Assembly (NCBI RefSeq): GCF_009208735.1 | Contig: NZ_WFLJ01000006.1 | Span: forward strand, 186,001 to 250,000 | Source of the DNA: Janthinobacterium rivuli | GTDB lineage: Bacteria > Pseudomonadota > Gammaproteobacteria > Burkholderiales > Burkholderiaceae_D | DNA length: 64,000 nucleotides | Direction of reading: 5' to 3' | Part shown: positions 1 to 8,131 of the stretch, piece after piece | Layout of the letters: every line of letters begins with the position of its first letter | Numbering within the stretch: the stretch's first letter is position 1 | Made by a program: the position numbers and the translations under genes | Notes under the pieces: model-generated | Database searches by the model: none | Told to the model about the DNA's origin: nothing | Seen by the model: the letters and a program-made list of their open reading frames with translations, nothing else

Positions 1-75
1 CGGGTGGCAGGCCTGGACGTGGTGATGGACCATTGCACAAAAATCGAGCACCGCAAGCTGGCAGTGGCGGCATGA
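1..75 (+). CDS. CoA-binding (YccU-like) protein, 3' end only
   Basis: Only the last 24 codons are inside the window, in frame 1 and ending at TGA 73-75. The readable tail AGLDVVMDHCTKIEHRKL matches the C-terminus of the small Rossmann-fold CoA-binding proteins (YccU type), where a V-V-M-D-x-C-x-K-x-E-H motif closes the domain. The stop codon overlaps the ATG of the next gene (ATGA at 72-75), so the two are probably translationally coupled. The family is widely annotated as CoA-binding, but its physiological role is unclear. The assignment rests on this short motif alone. Confidence 0.7.
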   Translation, partial: RVAGLDVVMDHCTKIEHRKLAVAA

Positions 76-914
76 AGGCGCGCACGCAATTTCGCGCCGG
101 CCAGGGCTTCGACCTGAACGAAGACTTCGCCGGCAAGCGCCTGCTGGGCGCAGCCACCAAGTCGGCGAACAAGAAGCTGACGGCGCTCCAGTGCAAGGCG
201 CTGGACATCGAGGAAACCGTGGCGCTGACGGCGCAGATCGCCGAGTGCCAGAGCATGCTGTATGCGCAGCACAAGAAAAAAGTGCTGCTGGTGTTGCAGG
301 GCATGGACACGTCGGGCAAGGATGGCACGGTCAAGGCCATCTTCAGCAACATCAACCCGATGGGCATCCGCGCCGTGGCGTTCAAGGGACCCACCGATAT
401 CGAACTGGCGCACGATTATCTGTGGCGCGTGCACCAGCACGTGCCCGTGAAGGGCGAGATCGCCATCTTCAACCGCAGCCATTACGAAGACGTGCTGATC
501 ACGCGCGTGCAGGACATGATCGACAAGGCCGAATGCCGGCGCCGCTACGCGCATATCCGCGATTTCGAGCGCATGCTGAGCGAAACGGGCACCGTCATCC
601 TGAAAGTCTTCCTGCATATCTCGAAGGACGAGCAGCGCGGACGGCTGCAGGAGCGGCTCGACGATCCCGACCGCCAGTGGAAGTTCGATCCCAACGATAT
701 CGCCCAGCGCAAGAAGTGGGATGGCTACCAGCGCGCCTATGAAACGGCGATCCGCGAGACGGATGCCGATCATGCGCCGTGGTACGTGGTGCCGTCGAAC
801 TCCAAGACCCAGCGCAACCTGGTGGTCGCCTCCCTGCTGCTGGAAACCCTGCAGGGCATGAAGCTGGAATACCCGGCGCCGGACCCGAAACTGTCGTCGT
901 TCAAGGTCGAGTAA
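72..914 (+). CDS. ppk2: PPK2-family polyphosphate kinase
   Basis: Predicted to transfer phosphate between inorganic polyphosphate and nucleotides in the cytoplasm. The 280-residue product is a single PPK2 domain. A Walker A loop GMDTSGKDG lies at about residue 77 and the Walker B/lid region FNRSHYEDVL at about 133. Length and motifs fit single-domain PPK2 proteins of the class that phosphorylates AMP or ADP; the exact class cannot be fixed by eye. A longer reading frame opens at 33, but ATG 72 overlaps the upstream stop (ATGA), matches the usual family length and removes a low-complexity extension. No ppk1 or ppx lies nearby. Transcription probably comes from upstream of the window. Confidence 0.88.
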   Translation: MKARTQFRAGQGFDLNEDFAGKRLLGAATKSANKKLTALQCKALDIEETVALTAQIAECQSMLYAQHKKKVLLVLQGMDTSGKDGTVKAIFSNINPMGIRAVAFKGPTDIELAHDYLWRVHQHVPVKGEIAIFNRSHYEDVLITRVQDMIDKAECRRRYAHIRDFERMLSETGTVILKVFLHISKDEQRGRLQERLDDPDRQWKFDPNDIAQRKKWDGYQRAYETAIRETDADHAPWYVVPSNSKTQRNLVVASLLLETLQGMKLEYPAPDPKLSSFKVE

Positions 915-1006
915 CTACGCGGGCGATTCGGCTGTCCGCCTGCGGAATCGGCCGCGCTGTGGCATAGTATCCCTCGTCGATAATTCAAACCAGACCGGAG
1001 ATCCAT

Positions 1007-2461
1007 ATGCTGCAGTTGAAAGATCCTACCTTGTTGCGTCACCAGGCTTACGTGAATGGAGCCTGGATGGACGCCGATGGTGGCCAGACGATTAATGTGA
1101 GCAATCCCGCCACCGGCGAGCATATCGGCACGGTGCCCCTGATGGGCGCGGCCGAGACGCGCCGCGCCATCGAGGCGGCCAATGCCGCCTGGCCCGCCTG
1201 GCGCAAGAAGACGGCCAAGGAACGCGCGGCCGTGCTGCGTCGCTGGCATGACCTGATCCTGGAAAACGCCGACGACCTGGCGCTGATCATGACGACGGAG
1301 CAGGGCAAGCCGCTGCCGGAAGCGAAAGGCGAAGTGCAGTTCGGCGCCTCGTTCATCGAATGGTTTGCCGAGGAAGGCAAGCGCGTTGCGGGCGACACCC
1401 TGCAGTCGCCATGGCCGGATCGCCGCCTGGTCATCACCAAGGAGCCGATTGGCGTGTGCGCCGCCATCACGCCATGGAATTTCCCCGCCGCCATGATCAC
1501 CCGCAAAGTCGGCCCGGCCCTGGCCGCCGGCTGCCCGATGGTGTTGAAACCGGCCGAAGCGACGCCGTTTTCCGCGCTGGCGCTGGCCGTGCTGGCCGAG
1601 CGCGCGGGCGTGCCTGCGGGCGTGTTCAGCATCGTCACGGGCGCGCCGAAAGACATCGGCGGCGAAATGACGTCGAACCCCATCGTGCGCAAGCTGACGT
1701 TTACGGGTTCGACCCAGGTGGGCCGCCTGCTGGCCGAACAGTGCGCGCCGACGATCAAGAAACTGTCGTTGGAACTGGGCGGCAATGCGCCGTTCATCGT
1801 CTTCGACGACGCCGACCTGGACGCCGCCGTGGAAGGCGCCATCGCCTCGAAGTACCGCAATGCGGGGCAGACTTGCGTGTGCGCCAACCGCCTGTACGTG
1901 CAGGACAGCGTGTATGACGCGTTTGCCGAGAAGCTGGTGGCCGCCGTGGCCAAGCTGAAGGTCGGCAATGGCATCGAGGCGGGCGTCACGCAAGGCCCGC
2001 TGATCGACGCCAAGGCCGTCGCCAAGGTGGAAGAGCACGTGGCCGACGCGCTGGCCAAGGGCGGTCGCCTGCTGGCCGGCGGCAAGCGCCATGCGCTGGG
2101 CAACGGCTTCTTCGAGCCGACCATCATCGCCGACGTGACGAACGACATGCGCGTGGCCACCGAGGAAACCTTCGGCCCGCTGGCGCCCCTGTTCCGCTTC
2201 AAGACGGACGAGGAAGTGATCGCCCTGGCCAACAACACGGAATTCGGCCTGGCCGCCTACTTCTATTCGCGCGACATCGGCCGCATCTGGCGCGTGGCGG
2301 AAGGCCTGGAAACGGGCATGGTCGGCGTCAACACGGGACTGATCTCGACCGAGATTGCCCCCTTCGGCGGCGTCAAGCAATCGGGCCTGGGCCGTGAAGG
2401 GTCGACCTACGGTATTGAAGATTATTTAGTCATTAAATATATCTGCATGGGCGGTATCTAA
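1007..2461 (+). CDS. gabD: succinate-semialdehyde dehydrogenase (NAD(P)+)
   Basis: Oxidises succinate semialdehyde to succinate, the last step of the GABA shunt, in the cytoplasm. The 484-residue protein is a full-length aldehyde dehydrogenase. The general base Glu is at about 256 in LELGGNAP. The catalytic cysteine is at about 290 in GQTCVCANR, and the second Cys two residues later is typical of GabD. The C-terminal motif GVKQSGLGREGS is also present. The start is supported by CGGAG seven bases upstream. No gabT lies alongside, so the gene stands alone here. It runs convergently into the PHA depolymerase gene with only six bases between the stops. GabD is the best match, but other semialdehydes could be substrates. 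Confidence 0.9.
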   Translation: MLQLKDPTLLRHQAYVNGAWMDADGGQTINVSNPATGEHIGTVPLMGAAETRRAIEAANAAWPAWRKKTAKERAAVLRRWHDLILENADDLALIMTTEQGKPLPEAKGEVQFGASFIEWFAEEGKRVAGDTLQSPWPDRRLVITKEPIGVCAAITPWNFPAAMITRKVGPALAAGCPMVLKPAEATPFSALALAVLAERAGVPAGVFSIVTGAPKDIGGEMTSNPIVRKLTFTGSTQVGRLLAEQCAPTIKKLSLELGGNAPFIVFDDADLDAAVEGAIASKYRNAGQTCVCANRLYVQDSVYDAFAEKLVAAVAKLKVGNGIEAGVTQGPLIDAKAVAKVEEHVADALAKGGRLLAGGKRHALGNGFFEPTIIADVTNDMRVATEETFGPLAPLFRFKTDEEVIALANNTEFGLAAYFYSRDIGRIWRVAEGLETGMVGVNTGLISTEIAPFGGVKQSGLGREGSTYGIEDYLVIKYICMGGI

Positions 2462-2467
2462 GGCCGC

Positions 2468-3601
2468 CTAGCGTGAGCCGCGGCGCGCGGCGAGGCGGTC
2501 GAGCATGCCTTTGACCGCTTCCATTTGCGTGCCGCTCTTGCGGTAGAAATCCGGGTCGATCGGATTGAGGCTGGTGTAGCCCCAGAAATCCCAGCAGCCT
2601 TTCGGGTTGTACGGGTAGACGGCGCTCGGTTCGGCCTGCGGATACAGCACGATGATCTTGTTGGCGTCCGCCACCTGGTTGTAGCCGGTGCTGGTATAGA
2701 AGCGGTCGCCGATCGCTTGCGTCGTTTGCAGGCAGCCGTGGAACACCACGTGCACGCGGCAGCTCTCGCTGTCGCAGGCTTTCGGGATGTAGGCGTAGCC
2801 CGTATTGTTCATGCTGGAGTAGGCGTTCTGGATGAAGCTGCGCTGGTTGAAGGCGATCAGCTTGCCCGTCAGGGTGGTCGACGAAGGCTGCAGGTCCGGG
2901 TACAGGTGCTGCAGGATGTCGCGCGCCTGCACGAAGTCGCAGTCGTTGATGAAGGGCGACGCCGTCACGTCGCAGGCCTTGTCCTGGTTGTTGTCGGTGA
3001 TGATGGCATGGCCCGCGCCGACCGTGTCGACGAAGCGGATCTGCTCCGCCGGCGTGCCCGCCAGTTGATAGAATTTTCCCACCTGTTCCACCACCGGCCG
3101 CGTCACGGTCTGGTCTTTCGTTCCGCTGAACAGATACACGCGCTGGCGTTTCAGGTTGGCCGTGTCGTCGATGAGGCGCGCGCGCGCAAAATCGTTCGCC
3201 GCGCGCAGCAATTCGCTGGCGACGGGCGGCGCCACCTGCGCGCTGCCCGGATTCATGCAGGTGGTCAGGGCATTCGTCAGGTAGGGAATGTAGGGGAAGC
3301 GGCCCGGCTGGCCCGAGCAGAAATACGGGCCGCCAGCGATGATGCCGGCGCCGGCCACGGTGGCCGAATAGGCGACGGCAAATTGCGCCGCCATGAAGCC
3401 GCCCGAGGACAGGCCGGACACGGTGGTCTGGCTCAGGTCAGCCTGGTAGCCGGGCAGGGCGGCGGCGTCCCTGGTCGCGACGGGCTTGGCGGCTTTGACG
3501 GCCTTGGCCGTCGTGGCGGCGTGCGCGCCGCTTGGCGCCAGGGCGACGAAGCTGGCGGCCAGCAGGGCGGTGGGTAGTGCGGTCAGGTAAGGGAAGGGCA
3601 T
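2468..3601 (-). CDS. secreted short-chain PHA depolymerase, type 2 catalytic domain
   Basis: Likely hydrolyses extracellular poly(3-hydroxybutyrate) or a related ester. The 377-residue protein begins with a hydrophobic leader ending SGAHA at about residue 28. The lipase box GLSSGG follows at about 63-68 (Ser65), close to the N-terminus, which is the arrangement of the type 2 catalytic domain. A second conserved part contains HVVFHGCLQ and GCWDFWGY. Several cysteines suggest disulfides in the exported form. ATG 3601 was chosen over an upstream frame because GGAG lies five bases before it and the signal peptide then starts correctly. No separate substrate-binding domain is visible, so it could be a short-chain esterase of the same family. 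Confidence 0.85.
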   Translation of the reverse strand: MPFPYLTALPTALLAASFVALAPSGAHAATTAKAVKAAKPVATRDAAALPGYQADLSQTTVSGLSSGGFMAAQFAVAYSATVAGAGIIAGGPYFCSGQPGRFPYIPYLTNALTTCMNPGSAQVAPPVASELLRAANDFARARLIDDTANLKRQRVYLFSGTKDQTVTRPVVEQVGKFYQLAGTPAEQIRFVDTVGAGHAIITDNNQDKACDVTASPFINDCDFVQARDILQHLYPDLQPSSTTLTGKLIAFNQRSFIQNAYSSMNNTGYAYIPKACDSESCRVHVVFHGCLQTTQAIGDRFYTSTGYNQVADANKIIVLYPQAEPSAVYPYNPKGCWDFWGYTSLNPIDPDFYRKSGTQMEAVKGMLDRLAARRGSR

Positions 3602-3739
3602 GGCAACTCCATAAGGCAAGGGCAGGAAGGCCGAGCATAGGTAAAAAAACTGTGCGCTGGGCAAGTACTGCACCGTTCTTGATGCCGGTCAAGCATTCGC
3701 TGTTGTTGTGGCCCGCATGCGCGTGCGCGGCGTTTGACA

Positions 3740-3745
3740 TAGAAT
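3740..3745 (+). promoter_or_regulatory. candidate -10 box (TAGAAT) of the glutathione peroxidase gene
   Basis: TAGAAT overlaps the most upstream ATG of the glutathione peroxidase frame at 3744. If it works as a -10 element, translation must begin at 3765 or 3777. No good -35 lies at 17 bases. The same hexamer occurs upstream of kup (42384) and the thiolase (63602), but this is weak evidence. Confidence 0.25.
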
Positions 3746-3776
3746 GGTTTTTTTCCGTTCAACCATGGTGCCCCTC

Positions 3777-4364
3777 ATGTCCAAGACCCTTGCCCAGCTG
3801 TTTGCGCTCACCACCCTTGCCGCCGGCGCCAGCCTGGCCATGCCGGCCCATGCCGCCGACACCGCCGCCACGGCGCCGGCCGCCTGTCCCGCCATCCTCA
3901 AGCAGACCTTCAACCGCCTGCAGGATGAAGCGCCGCAAAACCTGTGCCAGTACGCGGGCAAGGTCGTGCTGGTGGTGAATACGGCCAGTTATTGCGGTTT
4001 TACCAATCAATATGAAGGGCTCGAGGCGCTGTACGCCAAGTACGGCAGCAAGGGCCTGGTGGTGCTGGGCTTCCCGTCGAACGACTTCGGCAAGCAGGAA
4101 CCCGGCAACAGCAAGGAAATCGCCGATTTCTGCTACAACACCTATGGCGTGAAGTTCCCCATGTTTGCCAAATCGGTGGTGTCCGGCCCCGCACCGAATC
4201 CGCTGTACGTGGACCTGATCAAGCAGACGGGCAAGACACCGGCGTGGAATTTCCATAAATACCTGATCGACCGCCACGGCAAAGTGGTGGAAAGCTTCCC
4301 CAGCAAGGTGACGCCGGACGACAAGAAACTCGTTGGCGCGGTGGAAAAGGCGCTGGCGATGTAA
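3777..4364 (+). CDS. glutathione peroxidase family, exported
   Basis: Reduces hydrogen peroxide or lipid hydroperoxides using thiols. The 195-residue product has a leader ending PAHAA, then a complete GPx fold. The catalytic Cys is at about 73 in NTASYCGFTNQYEG, the Gln is in the FGKQEPG loop, and the Trp/Asn pair is in AWNFHKYL. The active-site residue is Cys, not selenocysteine. The leader implies a periplasmic location, unusual for a family that is mostly cytosolic. In-frame ATGs also occur at 3744 and 3765; 3777 gives the cleanest signal peptide, but no strong ribosome binding site decides it. A T-tract terminator follows at 4381. Confidence 0.88.
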   Translation: MSKTLAQLFALTTLAAGASLAMPAHAADTAATAPAACPAILKQTFNRLQDEAPQNLCQYAGKVVLVVNTASYCGFTNQYEGLEALYAKYGSKGLVVLGFPSNDFGKQEPGNSKEIADFCYNTYGVKFPMFAKSVVSGPAPNPLYVDLIKQTGKTPAWNFHKYLIDRHGKVVESFPSKVTPDDKKLVGAVEKALAM

Positions 4365-4380
4365 GTTGCCGGCACCCAGG

Positions 4381-4405
4381 CAGGCTGGAACGCCTGTTTT
4401 TTTTT
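4381..4405 (+). terminator. intrinsic terminator after glutathione peroxidase
   Basis: A five-base-pair stem (CAGGC/GCCTG) with a six-base loop is followed by nine T residues at 4397-4405, 17 bases after the stop of the peroxidase gene. Confidence 0.75.
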
Positions 4406-4479
4406 AATGCCGCGCTTGTCGTCTTGCCATCATTGTCCTAAGCTGGTTGTTCGCGTTTGTCACAACCAAGGAGAACATC

Positions 4480-4842
4480 ATGGCGTATGTCGATGGATTT
4501 GTGGTGCCCGTACCGAAAGCCAAGCTCGATGCCTACCTGGCCATGTCGCGCACCTGCGGCGCCATCTGGCGCGAATATGGCGCGCTGGAATTTCGCGAAT
4601 GCGTGGGCGACGATGTCAAGCCGGGCAAGCTGACGTCGTTCCCGCAGGCGGTGGACTTGCAGGATGGCGAAGTGGTGGTGTTTTCCTGGATCGTCTACGA
4701 GTCGCGCGCCAGGCGCGATGAAATCAACGACAAGGTCATGAAAGACCCGCGCCTGGCCGAGATGATGGACCCGGCCAAGCTGCCGTTCGATGGCAAGCGG
4801 ATGATCTACGGCGGTTATGAAATGCAAATTGATATCAAATAA
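4480..4842 (+). CDS. DUF1428 family protein
   Basis: A 120-residue soluble protein starting MAYVDGFVVPVPK, the typical opening of DUF1428 (YbaA-like) proteins, a ferredoxin-like/dimeric alpha-beta barrel fold of unknown function. Conserved features include the AxIWREYGALEF segment and FSWIVYESR in the middle. The start at 4480 has a strong AAGGAGAA site seven bases upstream and replaces an upstream extension. The gene is monocistronic between a terminator and the convergent pabBC gene, whose stop overlaps its last eight bases. The family call is firm; no function can be stated. Confidence 0.85.
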   Translation: MAYVDGFVVPVPKAKLDAYLAMSRTCGAIWREYGALEFRECVGDDVKPGKLTSFPQAVDLQDGEVVVFSWIVYESRARRDEINDKVMKDPRLAEMMDPAKLPFDGKRMIYGGYEMQIDIK

Positions 4843-6673
4843 CCAGCTTTGCCAGTAACGCCCCGCGCAGCGCATTGCACACGACGATCGCCTCGGCCCG
4901 CGCCAGCATGGCGCGCGTGATGATGGTTTCCTGCGCATCCCAGGCGGGATCGGCCAGCATGGCCGCGCGCTGCACGCCGGGCAGTAGGCCGCAGGACAGG
5001 GGTGGCGTTTGCCAGCGGCCATCGAGCCGGACGAAGACATTGCTGCGCCCACCCTCCGTCAGTTCGCCCCGTTCGTTAAAAAACAGCATGTCGAAACCGC
5101 CTTGCGCCTCGGCCTCACGCCAGGCCGCGTCGTAGCGCGCGCGCACGCTGCTCTTGTGGCGCAGGAACAGGTCGTCCGCCACGGTGGCGTCGGGCGCCAG
5201 CAGGATGGTGACCGTGTCCGGCAAGGCGGTGAGCGCACCGCTTTGCGTCGTGAACCGGCCATCCTGGCGCAGCGCCAGGCGCAGACGGAAGGGCGCATCG
5301 TCGGGGCGTGCGGCGCAAGCCGCCTGCAGCGCGGCGCGCGCGGCGTCCGCATCCCAGGCAAAACCGAAGTAGGCGCAGGAAGCGGCCAGGCGCGCCAGGT
5401 GGCGTTCCTGCTGGCGGCAGCCGCCGGCACGGCTGGCGTGCAGGGTTTCGAACAGTTCGAAGTCATTCGTCAGACCCGTCAGGAAGCGGGCCTTGAGCTG
5501 GCATTCCGCAAATTCCTCCTGCGGGTCGCTGTCGAGGACGATGCCGGCGCCCACGCCCATTTCGCCGCGCCGGATGCCGCCAGGGCCAGCCGGCAGCAGG
5601 GCCAGGGTGCGGATCGGCACGGACATGCAGAAGTCGCCCACCGCATGGACAGCGCCGGCGGCTGGTGGATCGAACCAGCCGATGGCGCCCGTGTAGATGC
5701 CGCGCGGCGCCTCTTCCAGTTCGGCGATGATTTCCATGGTGCGCCGTTTCGGCGCGCCCGTGATCGAGCCGCACGGGTACAAGGCCTGGAAGATATCGGC
5801 CAGGCTGGCATCCTCGCGCAAACGCGCCTGCACGGTGGAGGTCATTTGCAGCACGCTGCTGTAACGCGTCACCTCGAACAGGGCCGGCACCTTGACGGAG
5901 CCCGTGACGGCGATGCGGCCGATGTCGTTGCGCAGCAGGTCGACGATCATCAGGTTTTCCGCGCGGTTTTTCGGATCATGGGCCAGGGCGGCGGCGCGGC
6001 GCGCGTTTTCTTCCATTTGCTCAGGCGGGGCGGCCGGCGCCGTGCCTTTCATGGGACGCGCCATCAGCTCTCCTTGCGCATGGCGCACGAACAGTTCCGG
6101 CGACAGCGACAGCAGGGCGCCCCCATCGGGCAGCAGCACCAGCGCGCCATACGGCACGGGCTGGCGCGCGCGCAGCCGCGCATACAGGGCCAGGGGCGAA
6201 CCGAAGGCGTCGAAGCGCAAGCGATAGGTGTAGTTGACTTGATAGGTGTCGCCGGCCACGATGTAGTCGTGGATGCGCTGCAGCGCCTGCGTGAATTGCG
6301 CCTGGTCGACGTTGGCGCGGATCCCGGCCACGCCGGCCGGCGCGGCGTCGGCGCGGACGCGCGCGTCCAGCCAGCGCGCCACCTCGTCCTGCGACAGCTG
6401 CGTGCAATGGTCGAAGACGAGCACTTGCGCCAGCGGCGGCGCGTCGATGCCTGCCGCGCGCGGCGGCATGGCCAGCAAATGCGCCCCCAGCTCGTAGCTG
6501 CACACGCTGACGGCGTACTGGCCGCGTTGCAAGGCCGCTTGCAGGCCTTCCAGCAAGGCGGGCCAGGCCTGACCCTCGGTGCACCGCAAGACCGCCGCCA
6601 GGCCCGTGTACAGGCGCGAACCGGCGCCCGGGGTGCTGGCGTCGTCGAGCAGGGCGAAACAGTCGGTATGCAT
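4835..6673 (-). CDS. pabB: aminodeoxychorismate synthase PabB fused to aminodeoxychorismate lyase PabC
   Basis: Makes 4-aminobenzoate for folate. PabB aminates chorismate with ammonia from PabA; PabC then eliminates pyruvate. The 612-residue protein contains a chorismate-binding domain (about 100-400) with KGTAPAAPPEQ and the signature GSITGAPKRRTMEII. After a short linker comes a class IV PLP domain (about 420-610) with the probable catalytic lysine in RHKSSVRARYD and the cofactor motif EGGRSNVFV. Such fusions occur in many beta- and gammaproteobacteria. The glutaminase PabA is not in the window. The 3' end overlaps the convergent DUF1428 gene by eight bases. slmA lies just upstream on the same strand, 21 bases away, so the two may be co-transcribed. 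Confidence 0.93.
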   Translation of the reverse strand: MHTDCFALLDDASTPGAGSRLYTGLAAVLRCTEGQAWPALLEGLQAALQRGQYAVSVCSYELGAHLLAMPPRAAGIDAPPLAQVLVFDHCTQLSQDEVARWLDARVRADAAPAGVAGIRANVDQAQFTQALQRIHDYIVAGDTYQVNYTYRLRFDAFGSPLALYARLRARQPVPYGALVLLPDGGALLSLSPELFVRHAQGELMARPMKGTAPAAPPEQMEENARRAAALAHDPKNRAENLMIVDLLRNDIGRIAVTGSVKVPALFEVTRYSSVLQMTSTVQARLREDASLADIFQALYPCGSITGAPKRRTMEIIAELEEAPRGIYTGAIGWFDPPAAGAVHAVGDFCMSVPIRTLALLPAGPGGIRRGEMGVGAGIVLDSDPQEEFAECQLKARFLTGLTNDFELFETLHASRAGGCRQQERHLARLAASCAYFGFAWDADAARAALQAACAARPDDAPFRLRLALRQDGRFTTQSGALTALPDTVTILLAPDATVADDLFLRHKSSVRARYDAAWREAEAQGGFDMLFFNERGELTEGGRSNVFVRLDGRWQTPPLSCGLLPGVQRAAMLADPAWDAQETIITRAMLARAEAIVVCNALRGALLAKLVI

Positions 6674-6694
6674 GGGGACAGCCGCGGCGGTGAT

Positions 6695-7270
6695 TTACCC
6701 CAGCAGCATGGCGATTTGCAGCGCCGCTTCCTGGGACGGATTGATCTTGAAGCCGCTCTTGGCGTAGCGGTGCCAGCGTCCGATGACGAAGCCGACGATC
6801 AGCGTGGCGCGCGCCGCCACTTCGCTTTCCTTGCCATGGCCTTCGGCGGCGGCCACGCGCAAGGCCTGCTTGAGCGCCAGTTCCACGCGGTCGTAGAACT
6901 GGTTCATGCGCACTTGCAGGCGCTCGTCCTCATTGACCAGGGCGTCGCCGATCAGCACGCGCGTCATGCCCGGATTGCTGATGGCGAAATTGAGCAGCAT
7001 GCCGACGATGTCGCGCGTCTGCGTCATGCCGTCGCTGTGCTTTTCCGCGATCTGGTTGATCAGGCCGAAGACGCTCGACTCGATGAATTCGATCAGTCCT
7101 TCGAACATTTGCGCCTTGCTGGCGAAATGGCGGTACAGGGCCGCTTCCGACACGGCCAGTCTGGCCGCCAGTGCGGCAGTGGTGATCTTTTCGCCTTTCG
7201 GCTGCTCCAGCATTGCGGCGAGGGCCTGAAGAATTTGTAGCCTGCGTTGGCCCGGCGGTGTGCTTGCCAT
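6695..7270 (-). CDS. slmA: nucleoid occlusion factor SlmA (TetR family)
   Basis: A TetR-family DNA-binding protein that in Escherichia coli blocks FtsZ ring assembly over the nucleoid. The 191-residue product has an N-terminal helix-turn-helix (TTAALAARLAVSEAALYRHF) matching SlmA rather than ordinary TetR repressors, followed by an all-helical dimerisation domain with NQFYDRVELALKQALR. ATG 7270 was preferred to the frame opening at 7351 because the family begins close to a basic GQRRLQILQ segment, and AAGAGA lies six bases before it. The order argB, pyrimidine nucleotidase, slmA is seen in many betaproteobacteria; here other genes separate argB from the pair. Confidence 0.88.
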   Translation of the reverse strand: MASTPPGQRRLQILQALAAMLEQPKGEKITTAALAARLAVSEAALYRHFASKAQMFEGLIEFIESSVFGLINQIAEKHSDGMTQTRDIVGMLLNFAISNPGMTRVLIGDALVNEDERLQVRMNQFYDRVELALKQALRVAAAEGHGKESEVAARATLIVGFVIGRWHRYAKSGFKINPSQEAALQIAMLLG

Positions 7271-7372
7271 ATTTTCTCTTGTCGTTAAAAAAAATGCTGC
7301 CTTGATGGGAAGTTCCGTCACCGCCGCTAGCGGTGCGGCCTCCGGCGTCAACCGGAAGCTCAGGAGTCCCCT

Positions 7373-8107
7373 TCAACGCAGACGGTGAAGGCGGCGTGCC
7401 AAATGCCGGACAGATTTTACTTTGACATCGACGTAAGCGGGGCGATTTAACGCCTTGGGCAATTTCGCCACGCCGATCGGATCGGCCATTTTCAGGTATT
7501 GCGTGACCCAGGCCGTACGCAGGCCCAGTTTTTTCGCCCCCTTCAGGTTGGCCAGGGTGTCTTCCACCAGGATGCAGCGGCCAGGGCGGATCTGGTGCTT
7601 GCGCATCAGTTTGCGCAGCATCAGGGTCGATGGCTTGGGCCGCAGCTGGCGGTGCACATGCATCGCCTCGATGGAGATATGCTGCGAAAAATGCCGGCGC
7701 AAGCCCAGGTGGCGCATCACGTCGCTCGAATAGCGCAGCGGTGCGTTGGTGAGTAAAATTTTACGGCCAGGCAGGCGTTTGAGTAAAGCCCCCAGCCCCC
7801 GTTCGGCGCGTATCATGGCGCGCAAATCGTCGAACGCGTGCGTCTCGTGGAGGAAGTGCGCGGCCTGCACCTGGTGGTGCTTGACCATGCCCAGCAAGGT
7901 GGCGCCATAGCGGCGCCAGTAGGCCGCGCGCGCCGCATTGACGATGGCGTCGTCGGCCGGCGTCACGCCGTCGCCCAGCACGCGGGCAATATAGGTGTTC
8001 ATATTGGCCGTGATGGTGGGGAAGATGGCGTGCGAGGCATTGTGCAGCGTGTTGTCTAGGTCAAACAGCCAGACCGGCGACGAGCGGTTAAGATGGGACA
8101 CAGGCAC
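7373..8107 (-). CDS. pyrimidine 5'-nucleotidase, HAD superfamily
   Basis: Probably dephosphorylates pyrimidine nucleoside monophosphates. The 244-residue protein shows the HAD motifs in order: nucleophile DLDNTL at about 16-21, motif II LLTNAPL at about 117, lysine in RPKPST, and motif IV LVEDTLANLKGAKKLG. The cap and core match the SDT1/PHM8-like HAD-IA group named pyrimidine 5'-nucleotidase. The frame opens with GTG at 8107; another GTG is at 8101 and no Shine-Dalgarno decides between them. Upstream, the divergent TraB/GumN gene starts only 24 bases away, so the two share a compact promoter region. Confidence 0.85.
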   Translation of the reverse strand: MPVSHLNRSSPVWLFDLDNTLHNASHAIFPTITANMNTYIARVLGDGVTPADDAIVNAARAAYWRRYGATLLGMVKHHQVQAAHFLHETHAFDDLRAMIRAERGLGALLKRLPGRKILLTNAPLRYSSDVMRHLGLRRHFSQHISIEAMHVHRQLRPKPSTLMLRKLMRKHQIRPGRCILVEDTLANLKGAKKLGLRTAWVTQYLKMADPIGVAKLPKALNRPAYVDVKVKSVRHLARRLHRLR

Positions 8108-8131
8108 AGGAGTCTTTGCTAACGAGAGAAG

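Noticed and set aside
770-2380. Long reading frame antisense to gabD (536 residues)
   Set aside because: It mirrors gabD codons, is Arg/Gln/His-rich with no recognisable motif, and high GC content keeps the frame open by chance.
4447-4479. N-terminal extension of the DUF1428 protein
   Set aside because: It lies upstream of a strong AAGGAGAA site and is not part of the family.
5009-7240. 743-residue frame antisense to pabBC and slmA
   Set aside because: It covers two clear genes on the other strand; composition is Arg/Gln/His/Gly-rich without domains.
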